64,000 nt of DNA. Source: Halobacillus naozhouensis. GTDB taxonomy: Bacteria; Bacillota; Bacilli; Bacillales; Halobacillaceae. Of the stretch, positions 41,199-50,038 are shown in pieces; within the stretch, counting starts at the first letter, position 1; each line of letters opens with the position of its first letter. The notes below the pieces were generated by a model. That model was not told the origin of the DNA, made no database searches, and saw only the letters and a list, made by a program, of their open reading frames with translations. Location of the stretch: contig NZ_CP121671.1 in assembly GCF_029714185.1 (NCBI RefSeq), positions 3,658,001 through 3,722,000 on the forward strand, read 5' to 3'. A program made the translations under genes and the position numbers.

Positions 41199-42623
41199 TT
41201 ATGAAGGGAAACCCAGAATAGCTTTCTTCTCAAGATACTCTTCAATACCAAAATCGCCCCATTCTCTTCCAATACCGGACTGCTTATAACCGCCAAACGG
41301 AGCTGAGAAGTCTTTTCCTTTATCGTTAATTGTAATCCGCCCTGCGCGAATGCTTGTTGCTGCTTTGCGAAGCAGCTCTGGATCTTTACCTACTACATAA
41401 CCCGCCAATCCATAAACCGTGTCATTGGCAATTTCAATCGCTTCATCTAATGTTTCATAAGTAATAATCGACATGACCGGTCCAAAGATCTCTTCTCGAG
41501 CAATCACCATATCATTTTTCACATCTGAAAATACAGTAGGTTTCACGAAGTATCCCTTATCAAGACCTTCTGGCTTACCCGCTCCACCAGTGATTAAGGT
41601 AGCTCCCTCTTCGATTCCTTTTTCGATATAGGATTGAACGCGATCCCATTGCTTTTTGGATACGAGCGGCCCCACAACCGATTCTTTCCGCGGGTCTCCA
41701 ACAGGAAACTCTGGCAGTACTTGTTCTACCGCGTCTTCAAAAGAGCTTTTTATCGAAGCAGGAACAATGATACGAGTAGCCGCTGAGCAGACCTGGCCCG
41801 TATTCATGGAAATGTGTGTAACAGCTGACCTGGCTGCTTGCTCAAGGTCGGCATCTTCCAGCACTATAAGCGGTGATTTGCCTCCTAATTCAAGCGCCAC
41901 GTTCTTAATCGTCTTCGCAGCATTTTCCATTATTTTTTGACCGACGCCTACTGAACCAGTAAAGGAAACAAAATCTATATCGGGGTGCGAGCTGATCCCG
42001 TCCCCAATGACATCGCCTGCGCCATTGACCAGATTAAAGACTCCTTTAGGAACGCCTACTTCGTCAAAAATTTCCGCTAAAATCATGGCGGCAAATGGAG
42101 TCAATTCAGATGGTTTTAAGACAACTGGGCTCCCTGCTGCGAAAGCGCTGGCAATCTTCGTTGACGTTTGATTTGTAGGGAAATTCCATGGGGTGATCAG
42201 CCCGCTGACCCCTACTGATTCTTTAACTAATGTATGGTTACCGCGCTGCTCCATAAAGGAAAAATTCTTAAGCGATTCAGCTGCCTGGGAAAAATGAGAA
42301 TAACCCATTTTATAATGAACTTTTTCTGAAATAGATAAAGGAGCACCAAGTTCATCTGTCATCACTTCAATGAGATCATCTTTACGTCTTTCATACTCAG
42401 CCGCAATCTTTTCGAGCATTTCTATCCGCTCTTCTTTTGAAGTTTGTGAAAACGCAGGAAGAGCATCCTGAGCCGCTCTGACTGCTTTATCCAGGTCTTC
42501 CTTAGTTCCAAAGCTGATTTTCCCGATCACTTCCTCTGTTGCCGGGTTAATCACTTCTTCCGTTTCGGATCCAGTTGATTCTATCCATTCTCCATTAATG
42601 TAATGTTTCAAATAGTTACGCAT
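41199..42623 (-). CDS. Aldehyde dehydrogenase, NAD(P)-dependent
   Basis: Oxidises an aldehyde to its acid. The 474-residue protein has the P-W-N-F-P cofactor motif, F-T-G-S-V-G-V-G, catalytic Glu in L-E-L-G-G-K-S-P and catalytic Cys in N-T-G-Q-V-C-S-A-A-T-R. ATG at 42623 is preferred, 9 nt after AAGGAG. Family members act on many aldehydes, including betaine aldehyde; the sequence does not show the specific betaine aldehyde dehydrogenase context (no gbsB-like alcohol dehydrogenase nearby), so I give only the class. Convergent with ectC. Confidence 0.9.
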   Translation of the reverse strand: MRNYLKHYINGEWIESTGSETEEVINPATEEVIGKISFGTKEDLDKAVRAAQDALPAFSQTSKEERIEMLEKIAAEYERRKDDLIEVMTDELGAPLSISEKVHYKMGYSHFSQAAESLKNFSFMEQRGNHTLVKESVGVSGLITPWNFPTNQTSTKIASAFAAGSPVVLKPSELTPFAAMILAEIFDEVGVPKGVFNLVNGAGDVIGDGISSHPDIDFVSFTGSVGVGQKIMENAAKTIKNVALELGGKSPLIVLEDADLEQAARSAVTHISMNTGQVCSAATRIIVPASIKSSFEDAVEQVLPEFPVGDPRKESVVGPLVSKKQWDRVQSYIEKGIEEGATLITGGAGKPEGLDKGYFVKPTVFSDVKNDMVIAREEIFGPVMSIITYETLDEAIEIANDTVYGLAGYVVGKDPELLRKAATSIRAGRITINDKGKDFSAPFGGYKQSGIGREWGDFGIEEYLEKKAILGFPS

Positions 42624-42903
42624 TTCCACCGTCTCCTTCTATAAAAAGATTGTAATCATTACAAGCAAATCATCAGAAGTATATTCAGTTTTATAAACTA
42701 TATAACCTTAATTCTTTCGTTTAAAACAGAGCCTATTATGAGCCAACTAAGCCTATACCTCCTCATCGTTCTATTATTTTCGTAATCTTAACATAATTTA
42801 AACTTATCTTAGTAATATTTTACAGGACGTTAATTAACTTTTCCAGGCTGGAGCCTTATACTTTACATCGTAGGTAATACATCATTATGAAAGGTGAGAT
42901 AGT

Positions 42904-43119
42904 ATGCTTCAAAATATTGGAATACCAGGATTAATCATCATTCTCGTAATAGCATTGATTATTTTTGGCCCCTCAAAATTACCAGAAATGGGACGGGCAT
43001 TCGGAACTACATTAAAAGAATTTAAAAAATCCACTCAGGATTTAATGTCCGATGATAAGCAGGAGCATAAAGATCAAAACACCTCTACCGAGCAAAAAGA
43101 AAATCAGTCCGCTAACTAA
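42904..43119 (+). CDS. tatA: Twin-arginine translocase subunit TatA
   Basis: Pore-forming subunit of the Tat system for folded proteins. The 71-residue protein has an N-terminal membrane segment (about 5-21) ending at the F-G-P-S-K-L-P-E-M-G-R-A hinge, then an amphipathic helix with F-K-K-S and a polar, charged tail. GAAAGGTGAG lies before the ATG. The tatC gene follows in 68 bp, making a minimal TatAC pair without TatB, as in Bacillus. No dedicated substrate gene such as phoD is next to it. Confidence 0.93.
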   Translation: MLQNIGIPGLIIILVIALIIFGPSKLPEMGRAFGTTLKEFKKSTQDLMSDDKQEHKDQNTSTEQKENQSAN

Positions 43120-43187
43120 ACCAAACAAAAGAAGGTGTAAGCTATTCTCTTCTGCTTACATCTTCTTTTCATGAAAAGGAGACTTTT

Positions 43188-43913
43188 ATGATGCCAGCAC
43201 AAGAAATGGATCTCGTCGGACATTTGAGTGAACTGCGTAAGCGTCTACTTATCGTCCTGGGCTCATTCATCCTGTTTTTTATTGTAGCATTTGTTTATGT
43301 CCAAGAAATTTACAATTGGCTGAGTAAAGACATCGAAGTGCAGCTCGCTGTTCTCGGGCCGAGCGAGATACTCTGGGTATATTTAATGATCGCCAGCGTC
43401 GTCGCGGTTTCCTGCACCATACCAATTGTTGCTCATCAGCTCTGGCTATTTGTTCGGCCAGCCCTTACACCTAAAGAACAAAAAGTCACACTAGCCTACA
43501 TTCCATCACTATTTATCCTGTTTCTCATCGGCATTTCATTTGGCTATTTCGTTATTTTTCCGATTGTATTTGATTTCTTGCTTTCCCTATCAGAGGGCAT
43601 GTTTTTCACCTTCTTCACCACCGAGAAGTACTTCCGTTTCATGTTACAGATGACCTTGCCCTTCGGCTTTCTGTTTGAACTACCTGTAATTATCATGTTC
43701 CTGACAAGCCTCGGTGTGCTCAACCCGTACAGGCTTCAAAAAATGAGGAAGTATGCCTACTTTATCCTCGTTTTAATTGCAGTCCTAATCACGCCGCCTG
43801 ACCTACTATCTGATATACTCGTTGTCATTCCGATGCTATTTTTATATGAATGTAGTGTGCTGCTGTCCAAAGTTGTCTATAAACGTAAACAGAAACTAGC
43901 AATCGCGGCTTAA
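43188..43913 (+). CDS. tatC: Twin-arginine translocase subunit TatC
   Basis: Receptor for twin-arginine signal peptides. The 241-residue protein has six hydrophobic segments and the family motifs H-L-S-E-L-R-K-R near the N-terminus, L-F-V-R-P-A-L-T-P-K-E in the first periplasmic region, F-G-x-x-F-E-L-P-V in the fifth segment and L-I-T-P-P-D near the end. AAAAGGAG precedes the ATG. It follows tatA and is followed by a perfect terminator, so the two form a short operon. Confidence 0.95.
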   Translation: MMPAQEMDLVGHLSELRKRLLIVLGSFILFFIVAFVYVQEIYNWLSKDIEVQLAVLGPSEILWVYLMIASVVAVSCTIPIVAHQLWLFVRPALTPKEQKVTLAYIPSLFILFLIGISFGYFVIFPIVFDFLLSLSEGMFFTFFTTEKYFRFMLQMTLPFGFLFELPVIIMFLTSLGVLNPYRLQKMRKYAYFILVLIAVLITPPDLLSDILVVIPMLFLYECSVLLSKVVYKRKQKLAIAA

Positions 43914-43918
43914 CCTCT

Positions 43919-43952
43919 GACACAAAAGGAAACTGTTCCTTTTGTGTCTTTG
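43919..43952 (+). terminator. Intrinsic terminator of tatAC
   Basis: GACACAAAAGGAA and its exact complement flank a 4-nt loop, followed by TTTGCTT. Confidence 0.85.
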
Positions 43953-44162
43953 CTTAGCGAAGGCTGTTGCCTCTTCTTCTTCCCTGTCCTTCTACCCCTT
44001 TACATTTTATAACATAATGATTTTTACCTATTTTTTACTATTTACTTCACACAGGAACATGTGTTCTGTTATACTCTATATAGAGAAGGAAGGATCAGTA
44101 ATTAGAAACCTCCCCTTAAACTATCTAATCAAACTTCTTCCTTCTCAGATTAGCTCGTATAC

Positions 44163-44833
44163 TCACTTGTGCAGGCCCTCCCCATGAATAGCTAGCGCCT
44201 GATCCATAAAATATGTAACCTTATCTGAAACGGGATAAAGCCCCATCTCCTGCGAATAATGTTCTGACTTCCTTACCCTCCAGAACTTTTCAGCTAAAGC
44301 TTCATCCCCTTGAAACAATACATTCGATAATAACAAGACATCCTCAGCAAGAAGCTTTGCTTCCTCAGAATCAGCTTTTATATTATTCTTCAAGCATAAC
44401 TCAATCCGTTTAATGATATTTATCCATAACTGCGTCTCCTGTTCCTCCATTTTTGGAAGCCTCTCCCTTAAGACTGATTGTTCCTCTTCATTAAACAAAC
44501 TGGTCCAGGCATGACTTTTCTGTTCGGTTTCTTGTTCACTTAAATGAACAATCGGTAATAATCGTTCCCAATGCAAGTCGCCTTCAAGTCGGATTATATT
44601 TTGAATTGTATTCGTATGATTCAAAGATTCCTGCACCTGCCGAACCTTTTGTTCGAGCGTTTCTTTATGTAATATTAAAATTTGTTCAATCGAGATCTTA
44701 TTTATTATTTTACTAATGTCATTCAGTGGCATAGCTAATGACTTTAGTATGGAGATCTTTTCAAGCGTTATCATTTCCCTTTCTGTGTAAAGCCTTTTTC
44801 CTGTATCCTCCTTGCATGCTAATAATATAACAT
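44163..44833 (-). pseudogene. MerR-family regulator, N-terminally truncated
   Basis: The 203-codon open frame (ATG 44774) encodes the MerR dimerisation helix (E-R-E-M-I-T-L-E-K-I-S-I-L-K-S-L-A-M-P-L-N-D-I) and a C-terminal effector region like the TipA/Mta class. Reading upstream in the same frame gives D-T-G-K-R-L-Y-T-E-R-E, the end of the MerR winged helix, before an in-frame stop is met. The start signal AAAGGAAG with ATG at 44831-44833 survives but runs into TAG after four codons. So the DNA-binding helix-turn-helix has been deleted. A MerR-type operator (44865-44881) remains upstream. The neighbour is a broken CPBP gene. Confidence 0.75.
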
Positions 44834-44864
44834 TATTTCACTTCCTTTCGAAAAAAGTCTTGAA

Positions 44865-44881
44865 GGTTACGTTACGTCACC
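44865..44881. promoter_or_regulatory. MerR-type operator dyad
   Basis: GGTTACGTTACGTCACC is an almost perfect dyad (one mismatch) of the kind bound by MerR-family regulators in their long-spacer promoters. It lies between the truncated MerR gene and the decayed CPBP gene, which are divergent. Confidence 0.55.
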
Positions 44882-44916
44882 TATTATGATAATTTTAACG
44901 CTATTTCTAGAAAGGG

Positions 44917-45619
44917 ATGAGATGTTTGGAAAAAGACTCACTATCTAAAAAACACTGGTCACGAAAAGAGATCATTCTCCTACTAACTATAACCTTTATT
45001 ATCATTCCCATTTTTATAGAAACATTATTGGGCAGACAGTATTTTCAGTGGTTGAACGATAAGTTATATGCAGGAACTTTAACAGGGTTTACAATCGCAG
45101 TGGTCTTTTTATGCGGGGTATATCAATAGCCATACGTCCTCAAAGATTATCGTGGGGGATTGTAGGGTAACTGGTTTCAAGAAAAGGCATTGGTCTACTG
45201 TGATAATATGGACAATAAAATTGATCTTACCGGAATATTAGCTGCTATAATCATGGAACTACTAGGTGGAACCTATCAAAATAGTAAAACGGAAAGCATC
45301 CAAACAGATAGGAACATTGTGCGTTTCATTGTTGGATTTATTTCCGCTGCGATCATTTCCCCAATATATGAAGAGATCTTTTACCGGTGGGTTTTTGTAT
45401 AAATGGTTTCGTAACCGATGGGGTATTTTTATAGGAATGGTGGTCAGTTCAATTATCTTTATGATTGTACACATCCCCACTTGGAATGTACTCCCAATTG
45501 CGTTTATTACCGGTTTGGTAACGTCCTGGGTTTATGAAAAAACACACTCGATCCTGCCAGCTATAATTATACATGGAGTGTTTAATGGAATAGCACTCAT
45601 CTTAACGGTACTAGGCTGA
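44917..45619 (+). pseudogene. CPBP-family intramembrane protease, multiply frameshifted
   Basis: Pieces of one CPBP (CAAX/bacteriocin-processing) membrane protease appear in successive frames. The first holds W-S-R-K-E-I-I-L-L-L-T and two membrane segments to about 45126. A second frame then gives I-A-I-R-P-Q-R-L-S-W-G-I-V-G (to 45167), a third F-K-K-R-H-W-S-T-V-I-I-W-T-I. The first frame resumes with the catalytic E-E-I-F-Y-R motif, and one extra base near 45389 shifts it again, after which G-F-L-Y-K-W-F and the H-I-P-T-W-N and H-G-V-F-N-G motifs follow to the stop at 45619. At least four shifts make a product impossible. All active-site residues are still readable, so decay looks recent. 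Confidence 0.8.
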
Positions 45620-45818
45620 TCCGTTTCACTATTAATCTTGAATAAATCCTAACTCATTGCCACACGATATAACTCCTGCAAAGTATTTAAGAGTAGAAAT
45701 GTGGTAACATTTTAACAATGAGTCATGGGAGTAAGCTGAACCAATATAAAAAGAAACCAATCTATCCCCTCTATGGCACAAATAACTACTTCTACATTAA
45801 TCCATAGCATTCCTGCAA

Positions 45819-45848
45819 AATAAAACACCCTTCTTATTATGAAGGGTG
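45819..45848 (-). terminator. Intrinsic terminator of the ring-cleaving dioxygenase gene
   Basis: On the minus strand CACCCTTC and GAAGGGTG arms around 7 nt are followed by TTTTATTTT. Confidence 0.9.
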
Positions 45849-45864
45849 CTAGTTCAAATTATCA

Positions 45865-46842
45865 TCATTCTTTCGTAAAGTTTTTTGTACTTCTTACCGT
45901 ATCAATTGGGCGGACCATTTCCTCAATTTCTTTACGCTTCGGTTCCAATGCTGGAGGAAGGGATAATTTCTCCCCAAGCGTTTCATAAGGCTCCTCCCCC
46001 ATGAATCCTGGCCCATCTGTGGCAAACTCAAACAGTATTTGCGGAGCCACATTCGCATAGAGAGATTCAAAGAAATGACGGTTTACATAGCCAGATGTCC
46101 GGAATCCGAAGCCTTCCATCCGTTTAATCCATTCATCCAATACAGTACGATCTTCCACCCGAAATGCCGTATGGTGAACAGTGCCAAACCCTTGTCTGGC
46201 TTGCGGAAGAACGCGGTTATATTCAACGACTACCTGGGCACCGTTCCCTCCTTCTCCGACTTCGAATAAGTGAAAAGATCCCTCATTATCTATTTCAGTA
46301 AATAGCAGAACTTTTTCCAACATGTCTTTAAAGTAATCAATGTTGTCGACTCGCACAAAAATCGGGCCTAATCCAGTAATGGCATATTCTAAAGGAATCG
46401 GGCCGTTCTGCCATGGTGTACCAGCAGACACGCCTCTATTATTTTCATCGGATACCAGTTGATAGTGTTGATCATCGAAATCAACGAAAGACAGCGTCTT
46501 TTTACCAAATTGCTCTTTAATGCCGCTATGCTTTACCTCTAAATGATCGAAACGTTCCGCCCAATAATCCAAAGCGGCATTGCTTGGTACTCGGAAAGAA
46601 GTTTTCGAAATCTCATTCGTTCCGTGAACGCCTTTTGGAATACCAGGAAAATCAAAGAAAGTCATATCCGTTCCAGGACTGCCCGTATCATCGGCAAAGA
46701 ATAGATGGTATGTTTGAATGTCATCCTGATTAACCGTTTTTTTAACTAAACGCATTCCTAACACATATGTGAAAAATTCATAATTCTTTTCAGCGCTGCT
46801 CGTAATTGCTGTTACATGATGTATTCCTTTTAATCCATTCAT
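45865..46842 (-). CDS. Ring-cleaving dioxygenase, VOC superfamily (MhqO/MhqA-like)
   Basis: The 325-residue protein has two vicinal-oxygen-chelate halves. The first opens G-I-H-H-V-T-A-I and has the G-S-P-G-T-D-M-T-F-F-D segment; the second has T-V-H-H-T-A-F-R-V and I-L-F-E-F-A-T-D-G-P-G-F, giving the His, His, Glu iron-site ligands. In B. subtilis the MhqO and MhqA proteins of this family detoxify hydroquinones and are controlled by MhqR. Here there is no azoreductase or MarR gene beside it, so regulation is unknown. AGGAGGAG-type site before the ATG; single gene. Confidence 0.88.
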   Translation of the reverse strand: MNGLKGIHHVTAITSSAEKNYEFFTYVLGMRLVKKTVNQDDIQTYHLFFADDTGSPGTDMTFFDFPGIPKGVHGTNEISKTSFRVPSNAALDYWAERFDHLEVKHSGIKEQFGKKTLSFVDFDDQHYQLVSDENNRGVSAGTPWQNGPIPLEYAITGLGPIFVRVDNIDYFKDMLEKVLLFTEIDNEGSFHLFEVGEGGNGAQVVVEYNRVLPQARQGFGTVHHTAFRVEDRTVLDEWIKRMEGFGFRTSGYVNRHFFESLYANVAPQILFEFATDGPGFMGEEPYETLGEKLSLPPALEPKRKEIEEMVRPIDTVRSTKNFTKE

Positions 46843-47014
46843 ATTATTACTCCTCCTTCGTAAGGTAAATCAAATTTATAACTGGACTTTTTCCAAAGCT
46901 ATCTATTTATCTTTAATTCAAGATAAATGTACTATGTATATTATTTGCTGTCAATCAGACCGTTTTATGTTATCAATGACAGCATCGTTGTTGACCATTA
47001 TAGGAGCACAAATA

Positions 47015-47040
47015 GTTTATTGCATTCTAAGCACGGGAAC
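47015..47040 (+). promoter_or_regulatory. Sigma-B-like promoter of the PRC-barrel gene
   Basis: GTTTAT (47015-47020), a 14-bp spacer and GGGAAC (47035-47040) match the sigma-B pattern GTTTAA-N12/14-GGGTAT. It lies 36 bp before the ATG. This would make the gene part of the general stress regulon. Confidence 0.6.
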
Positions 47041-47076
47041 AAAATAGTAAGGTTAATTCTCAAGGAGGCAATAAAA

Positions 47077-47829
47077 ATGTTTCATAATGAAAAGAAAATC
47101 CACGGCTATCAGATTAATGCAACAGATGATGAATTAGGCAAGGTTGAATCTTTCCTATTTGATGATGAAAGTTGGACAATACGCTACATCGTTGCGGACA
47201 CCCGAAAATGGCTTCCAGGGCGTACCGTACTTATTTCCCCGATTTCCATCAAAGCAGTTAATCACGAAGAAAGCCATGTTTCTGTAGAATTATCGAAGGA
47301 TCAGGTGAAGGATAGTCCGGATATCGACTCGGAAAGCCCGGTGTCCCGTGAACAAGAGTTAAAATTAAACCAATATTACGGTTGGGGCAGTTACTGGGGC
47401 GGCCCCGGTGTCTGGGGTGCAAATATGTATCCTAACCACTTGCTGGGAGAGCACCTGGTGCAAGATTCCCTGAGCATGGAGGAAGAACCTGGAGAATCTC
47501 ATGTAAGAAGCACTTCGGAAATTGAGAATTACGAAATTCATGCCGACGATGGCGGGATCGGTCATGTAGAAAGTTTTCTTATAGATGATGAAAGCTGGCA
47601 AATCCGCTATATTATTGTCGATACAAAAAACTGGCAGTCCGGAAAGAAAGTGCTGGTCGCCCCTGCATGGATTAACGAAGTGAAATGGGAAGAAAAAAGA
47701 GTCTATGTTTCTCTCGATAAAGAAAAAGTTAAAAATGCACCTGAATACGACCCTGACTCCCCAATATCAAATGCTTTTGAAGAAAAGCTTCACAATGCTT
47801 ACGGAAAAGAACTTTCCTCTAAGAAATAA
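47077..47829 (+). CDS. Tandem PRC-barrel domain protein
   Basis: The 250-residue protein is an internal duplication. Residues about 8-100 and about 150-245 are alike: both have V-E-S-F-L-x-D-D-E-S-W-x-I-R-Y-I, a V-L-I/V-x-P strand and a closing x-S-P-I/V-S segment. Between them is a Tyr/Gly/Trp-rich linker (W-G-S-Y-W-G-G-P-G-V-W-G). PRC-barrels occur in RimM, photosynthetic reaction centres and many bacterial stress proteins of unknown role. The start is ATG at 47077, after AAGGAGG; an open frame reaching further upstream has no site. A sigma-B-like promoter precedes it and a terminator follows. Confidence 0.85.
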   Translation: MFHNEKKIHGYQINATDDELGKVESFLFDDESWTIRYIVADTRKWLPGRTVLISPISIKAVNHEESHVSVELSKDQVKDSPDIDSESPVSREQELKLNQYYGWGSYWGGPGVWGANMYPNHLLGEHLVQDSLSMEEEPGESHVRSTSEIENYEIHADDGGIGHVESFLIDDESWQIRYIIVDTKNWQSGKKVLVAPAWINEVKWEEKRVYVSLDKEKVKNAPEYDPDSPISNAFEEKLHNAYGKELSSKK

Positions 47830-47860
47830 GAGTTCCTTCGTGGCCCAAGGTAACTATCGT

Positions 47861-47915
47861 ACCCACTTTTTCTCTAGATCAATAGAGAGAAAGTGGGTAT
47901 GAATAAAAAAAGTCT
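47861..47915. terminator. Bidirectional terminator after the PRC-barrel gene
   Basis: ACCCACTTTTTCTCT and AGAGAGAAAGTGGGT arms (15 bp, one mismatch) around an 8-nt loop, with A-rich and T-rich flanks, between convergent genes. Confidence 0.8.
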
Positions 47916-47935
47916 ATTTTCGAACTACCTTCTAA

Positions 47936-48499
47936 CTATAGTTCAACTTTTGCATAAACGCATGTGTCCCGCAGTTCTTTCCCATCTGCAGATCGATCTT
48001 CATTTCTAATAATTCCTTCTAAATTAAAGTTCAGTCTCTCTGGTATTGCCCTACTTCTTACATTATGGGGATCACACCTTACCTCAACCCGATTAGCCGC
48101 TAATTCTTTAAAGGCAAATTCAGTTATCCCTGCTACGGCTTCTGTTGTATAACCCTTTCCGCAAAAACGAGTATCTGCCCAGTATCCTATCTCGAACTTT
48201 GGGACCTGCCAATCGATACGATGGAGCCCCGAAGAACAAACTAACTCTCCTGTTTGCTTATGGAAAGCCAGCAGTCTTAAATCCTCTCTTTTTAAAAAAT
48301 TTATGTGGGCTTCCCGAATATTGATCTCCGTCTGCTCTTCACTTTGATGTTTCTGAGCAAACGGCATCCACGGCTTCAATTCCTCTATAGAGGCCCTAAG
48401 GGATGCATAGACAGCCTTCCCATCCCCTGGCTTTGGGAGCCTGACAAATAAACGTTCGGTTTCAAATTCATGAGGGAAATCAAGCAGTATTGGATTCAT
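47936..48499 (-). CDS. GNAT acetyltransferase, RimJ/RimL-like
   Basis: The 187-residue protein starts L-D-F-P-H-E-F-E-T-E-R-L and has the N-terminal F-V-R-L-P-K-P-G-D substrate part, then F-E-I-G-Y-W-A-D-T-R-F-C-G-K-G-Y-T-T-E-A with the acetyl-CoA loop and the R-V-E-V-R-C-D-P-H-N-V-R-S-R-A-I-P-E segment of the RimJ/RimL subgroup, which acetylates N-termini of ribosomal proteins or other amines. The usual N-E-x-S-x-x in that segment reads D-P-H-N-V-R-S-R, and A-I-P-E replaces A-I-A/R-E. Substrate unknown. GGGAGAGAGG precedes the ATG. Confidence 0.85.
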   Translation of the reverse strand: MNPILLDFPHEFETERLFVRLPKPGDGKAVYASLRASIEELKPWMPFAQKHQSEEQTEINIREAHINFLKREDLRLLAFHKQTGELVCSSGLHRIDWQVPKFEIGYWADTRFCGKGYTTEAVAGITEFAFKELAANRVEVRCDPHNVRSRAIPERLNFNLEGIIRNEDRSADGKELRDTCVYAKVEL

Positions 48500-48546
48500 C
48501 GACCTCTCTCCCTTTACTTTTCTAGCATTAACCTTCGAAATGGGAG

Positions 48547-49566
48547 CTACATATCAAAGATTTTTTCCAACTCTTTCATGACACCCCTCGCTCCTGAGCT
48601 TTTGTTCGAAAGGATGGCAAACTTCAATTCAGACTGCGGATAAAAGGCTGCGTGAAAGCTTACTCCTGGATCGTATCCCATCACATGATACTTATAGATG
48701 GAGTTATCTTTGTAGTTAATCCATACACCGTACCCATAATCAACTTCCTCATTCACATGTGCATAAGGAGTAAGCAGCGTGTTGGTCGTTTGTTCATCTA
48801 ATAATTGATAATCGACCAGTGCCTCCCATAGTTTAATCATATCTGGAGCGGATACAAAAGCACCGCCATCCGCGCCACCTTTAATCGGAATGGAGTACAT
48901 ATTCGTCTTCCATGCCCCATCCTGTTGATCGATATACCCATATGCTGTGTTTTCAGGCAGACTATCTAACGAGAAGTAACCCGATTGATCCATTCCGCAC
49001 CGCTTGAAGATATGTGATTCCACATACTCTTGAAAAGAAACCCCTGTTTGTTGTTCCACGATTAACCCCAGTACTATGTAGCCTGCATTGTTGTAATGAA
49101 ATTTCTCTCCAGGATCAAACATCATTTCTCCATGTTGGAACATTGGAAGAAAATCCTTTAGATTCTTTAATAGATACATCGGGGTTTGTTTCCAAAGATC
49201 TTCAAAGTCATCCATGACTTCTTCATCAAAATAGTCCGCCATCCCTGAACTATGGCTTAACAGGTGATGGATCGTAACTCTATCATCAACATACGGAAAT
49301 TCAATATCTAAACAATCCTTAAGCCTTGTTTGAAAAGAAAGCAGGTTATTTTCAACAAGTTGCGCAATTGCTATAGCCGTAAATAGTTTGCAGCCAGAGG
49401 CAATTCCAAAGCGTGTGTTGACTTTATTCAAACGCTTCTCAGCTCGATTAGCAAGACCAGCTGCAGATTGCAATAGCACCTCTCTGTCATCTTTCACCAA
49501 TACTGTCCCAGAAAAGCCATCGTTATTAATATGATGTTCAATTGATGTTACGGCGTTCTTATCCAA
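48547..49566 (-). CDS. Serine hydrolase of the beta-lactamase/class C fold
   Basis: The 339-residue protein has the beta-lactamase/DD-peptidase fold: S-G-C-K (S-x-x-K, catalytic Ser) after F-G-I-A, the Y-N-N motif in F-H-Y-N-N-A-G-Y, and H-V-M-G near the C-terminus in place of K-T-G. No signal peptide is visible, so it probably acts in the cytoplasm, unlike true beta-lactamases; esterase or amidase activity is more likely than antibiotic resistance. TTG at 49566 is chosen, 9 nt after GGAGG; GTG at 49575 sits on the ribosome binding site. It is 20 bp downstream of the GNAT gene and probably cotranscribed. Confidence 0.8.
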   Translation of the reverse strand: MDKNAVTSIEHHINNDGFSGTVLVKDDREVLLQSAAGLANRAEKRLNKVNTRFGIASGCKLFTAIAIAQLVENNLLSFQTRLKDCLDIEFPYVDDRVTIHHLLSHSSGMADYFDEEVMDDFEDLWKQTPMYLLKNLKDFLPMFQHGEMMFDPGEKFHYNNAGYIVLGLIVEQQTGVSFQEYVESHIFKRCGMDQSGYFSLDSLPENTAYGYIDQQDGAWKTNMYSIPIKGGADGGAFVSAPDMIKLWEALVDYQLLDEQTTNTLLTPYAHVNEEVDYGYGVWINYKDNSIYKYHVMGYDPGVSFHAAFYPQSELKFAILSNKSSGARGVMKELEKIFDM

Positions 49567-49585
49567 TAACCTCACCCTCCTTCAT

Positions 49586-50023
49586 CTATTCGATTACTTT
49601 TTTAAACACATAACTTGCCTTGTTATAATCCATTCTTTCCTCATAAAACCTATGTGCCTCTGTTCGCTGCAGCCCCGATGACAAAGCTACAGCTTCGTAG
49701 TCATGCTCCTTCGTCCATTCATGGACAAAAGAAAGCAGCCTCTCACCATACCCTTTGGAGCGATGTTCACTCTGTGTCACGAGATCACACACCCAGACAA
49801 AACGCCCGTAATAAAGCGTAATCATTGGTTTAAATCCAGTTACAGCAACAATATCCTCTTGATCATATAAAGCGAATAGGTGATAGCTGTCTATTTTCTT
49901 TGCTTCTATCACAAGCGCTAGATATGTATCTTGATCAAGGTGAGAACGCAATTGTTTCATGACTGGAAAAGCTTCTGTGATTTCTTTTTCTGACTGTAAC
50001 TCTTTAATTTCTACGTTGCTCAT
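49586..50023 (-). CDS. GNAT family N-acetyltransferase
   Basis: The 145-residue single-domain protein has the core acetyl-CoA-binding segment in V-C-D-L-V-T-Q-S-E-H-R-S-K-G-Y-G-E-R-L-L and the C-terminal A-H-R-F-Y-E-E-R-M-D-Y pattern. AGAGGGG precedes the ATG. The substrate cannot be read from the sequence. It lies between a broken VOC gene and the beta-lactamase-fold gene, both in the same direction with short gaps. Confidence 0.85.
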   Translation of the reverse strand: MSNVEIKELQSEKEITEAFPVMKQLRSHLDQDTYLALVIEAKKIDSYHLFALYDQEDIVAVTGFKPMITLYYGRFVWVCDLVTQSEHRSKGYGERLLSFVHEWTKEHDYEAVALSSGLQRTEAHRFYEERMDYNKASYVFKKVIE

Positions 50024-50038
50024 GAAATCCCCTCTTTC

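Noticed and set aside
41199..42623. Betaine aldehyde dehydrogenase (gbsA) linked to the ectoine genes
   Set aside because: The protein is a general aldehyde dehydrogenase, is convergent with ectC behind a shared terminator, and no gbsB or choline transporter gene is near.
44774..44833. ATG at 44774 as an authentic start of a short MerR-like protein
   Set aside because: No proper ribosome binding site lies before it, and the upstream in-frame codons still encode the end of a MerR winged helix, which indicates truncation rather than a natural start.
48547..49566. Antibiotic-inactivating class C beta-lactamase
   Set aside because: No signal peptide, and the third motif is not K-T-G. The broader serine hydrolase group is a better fit.
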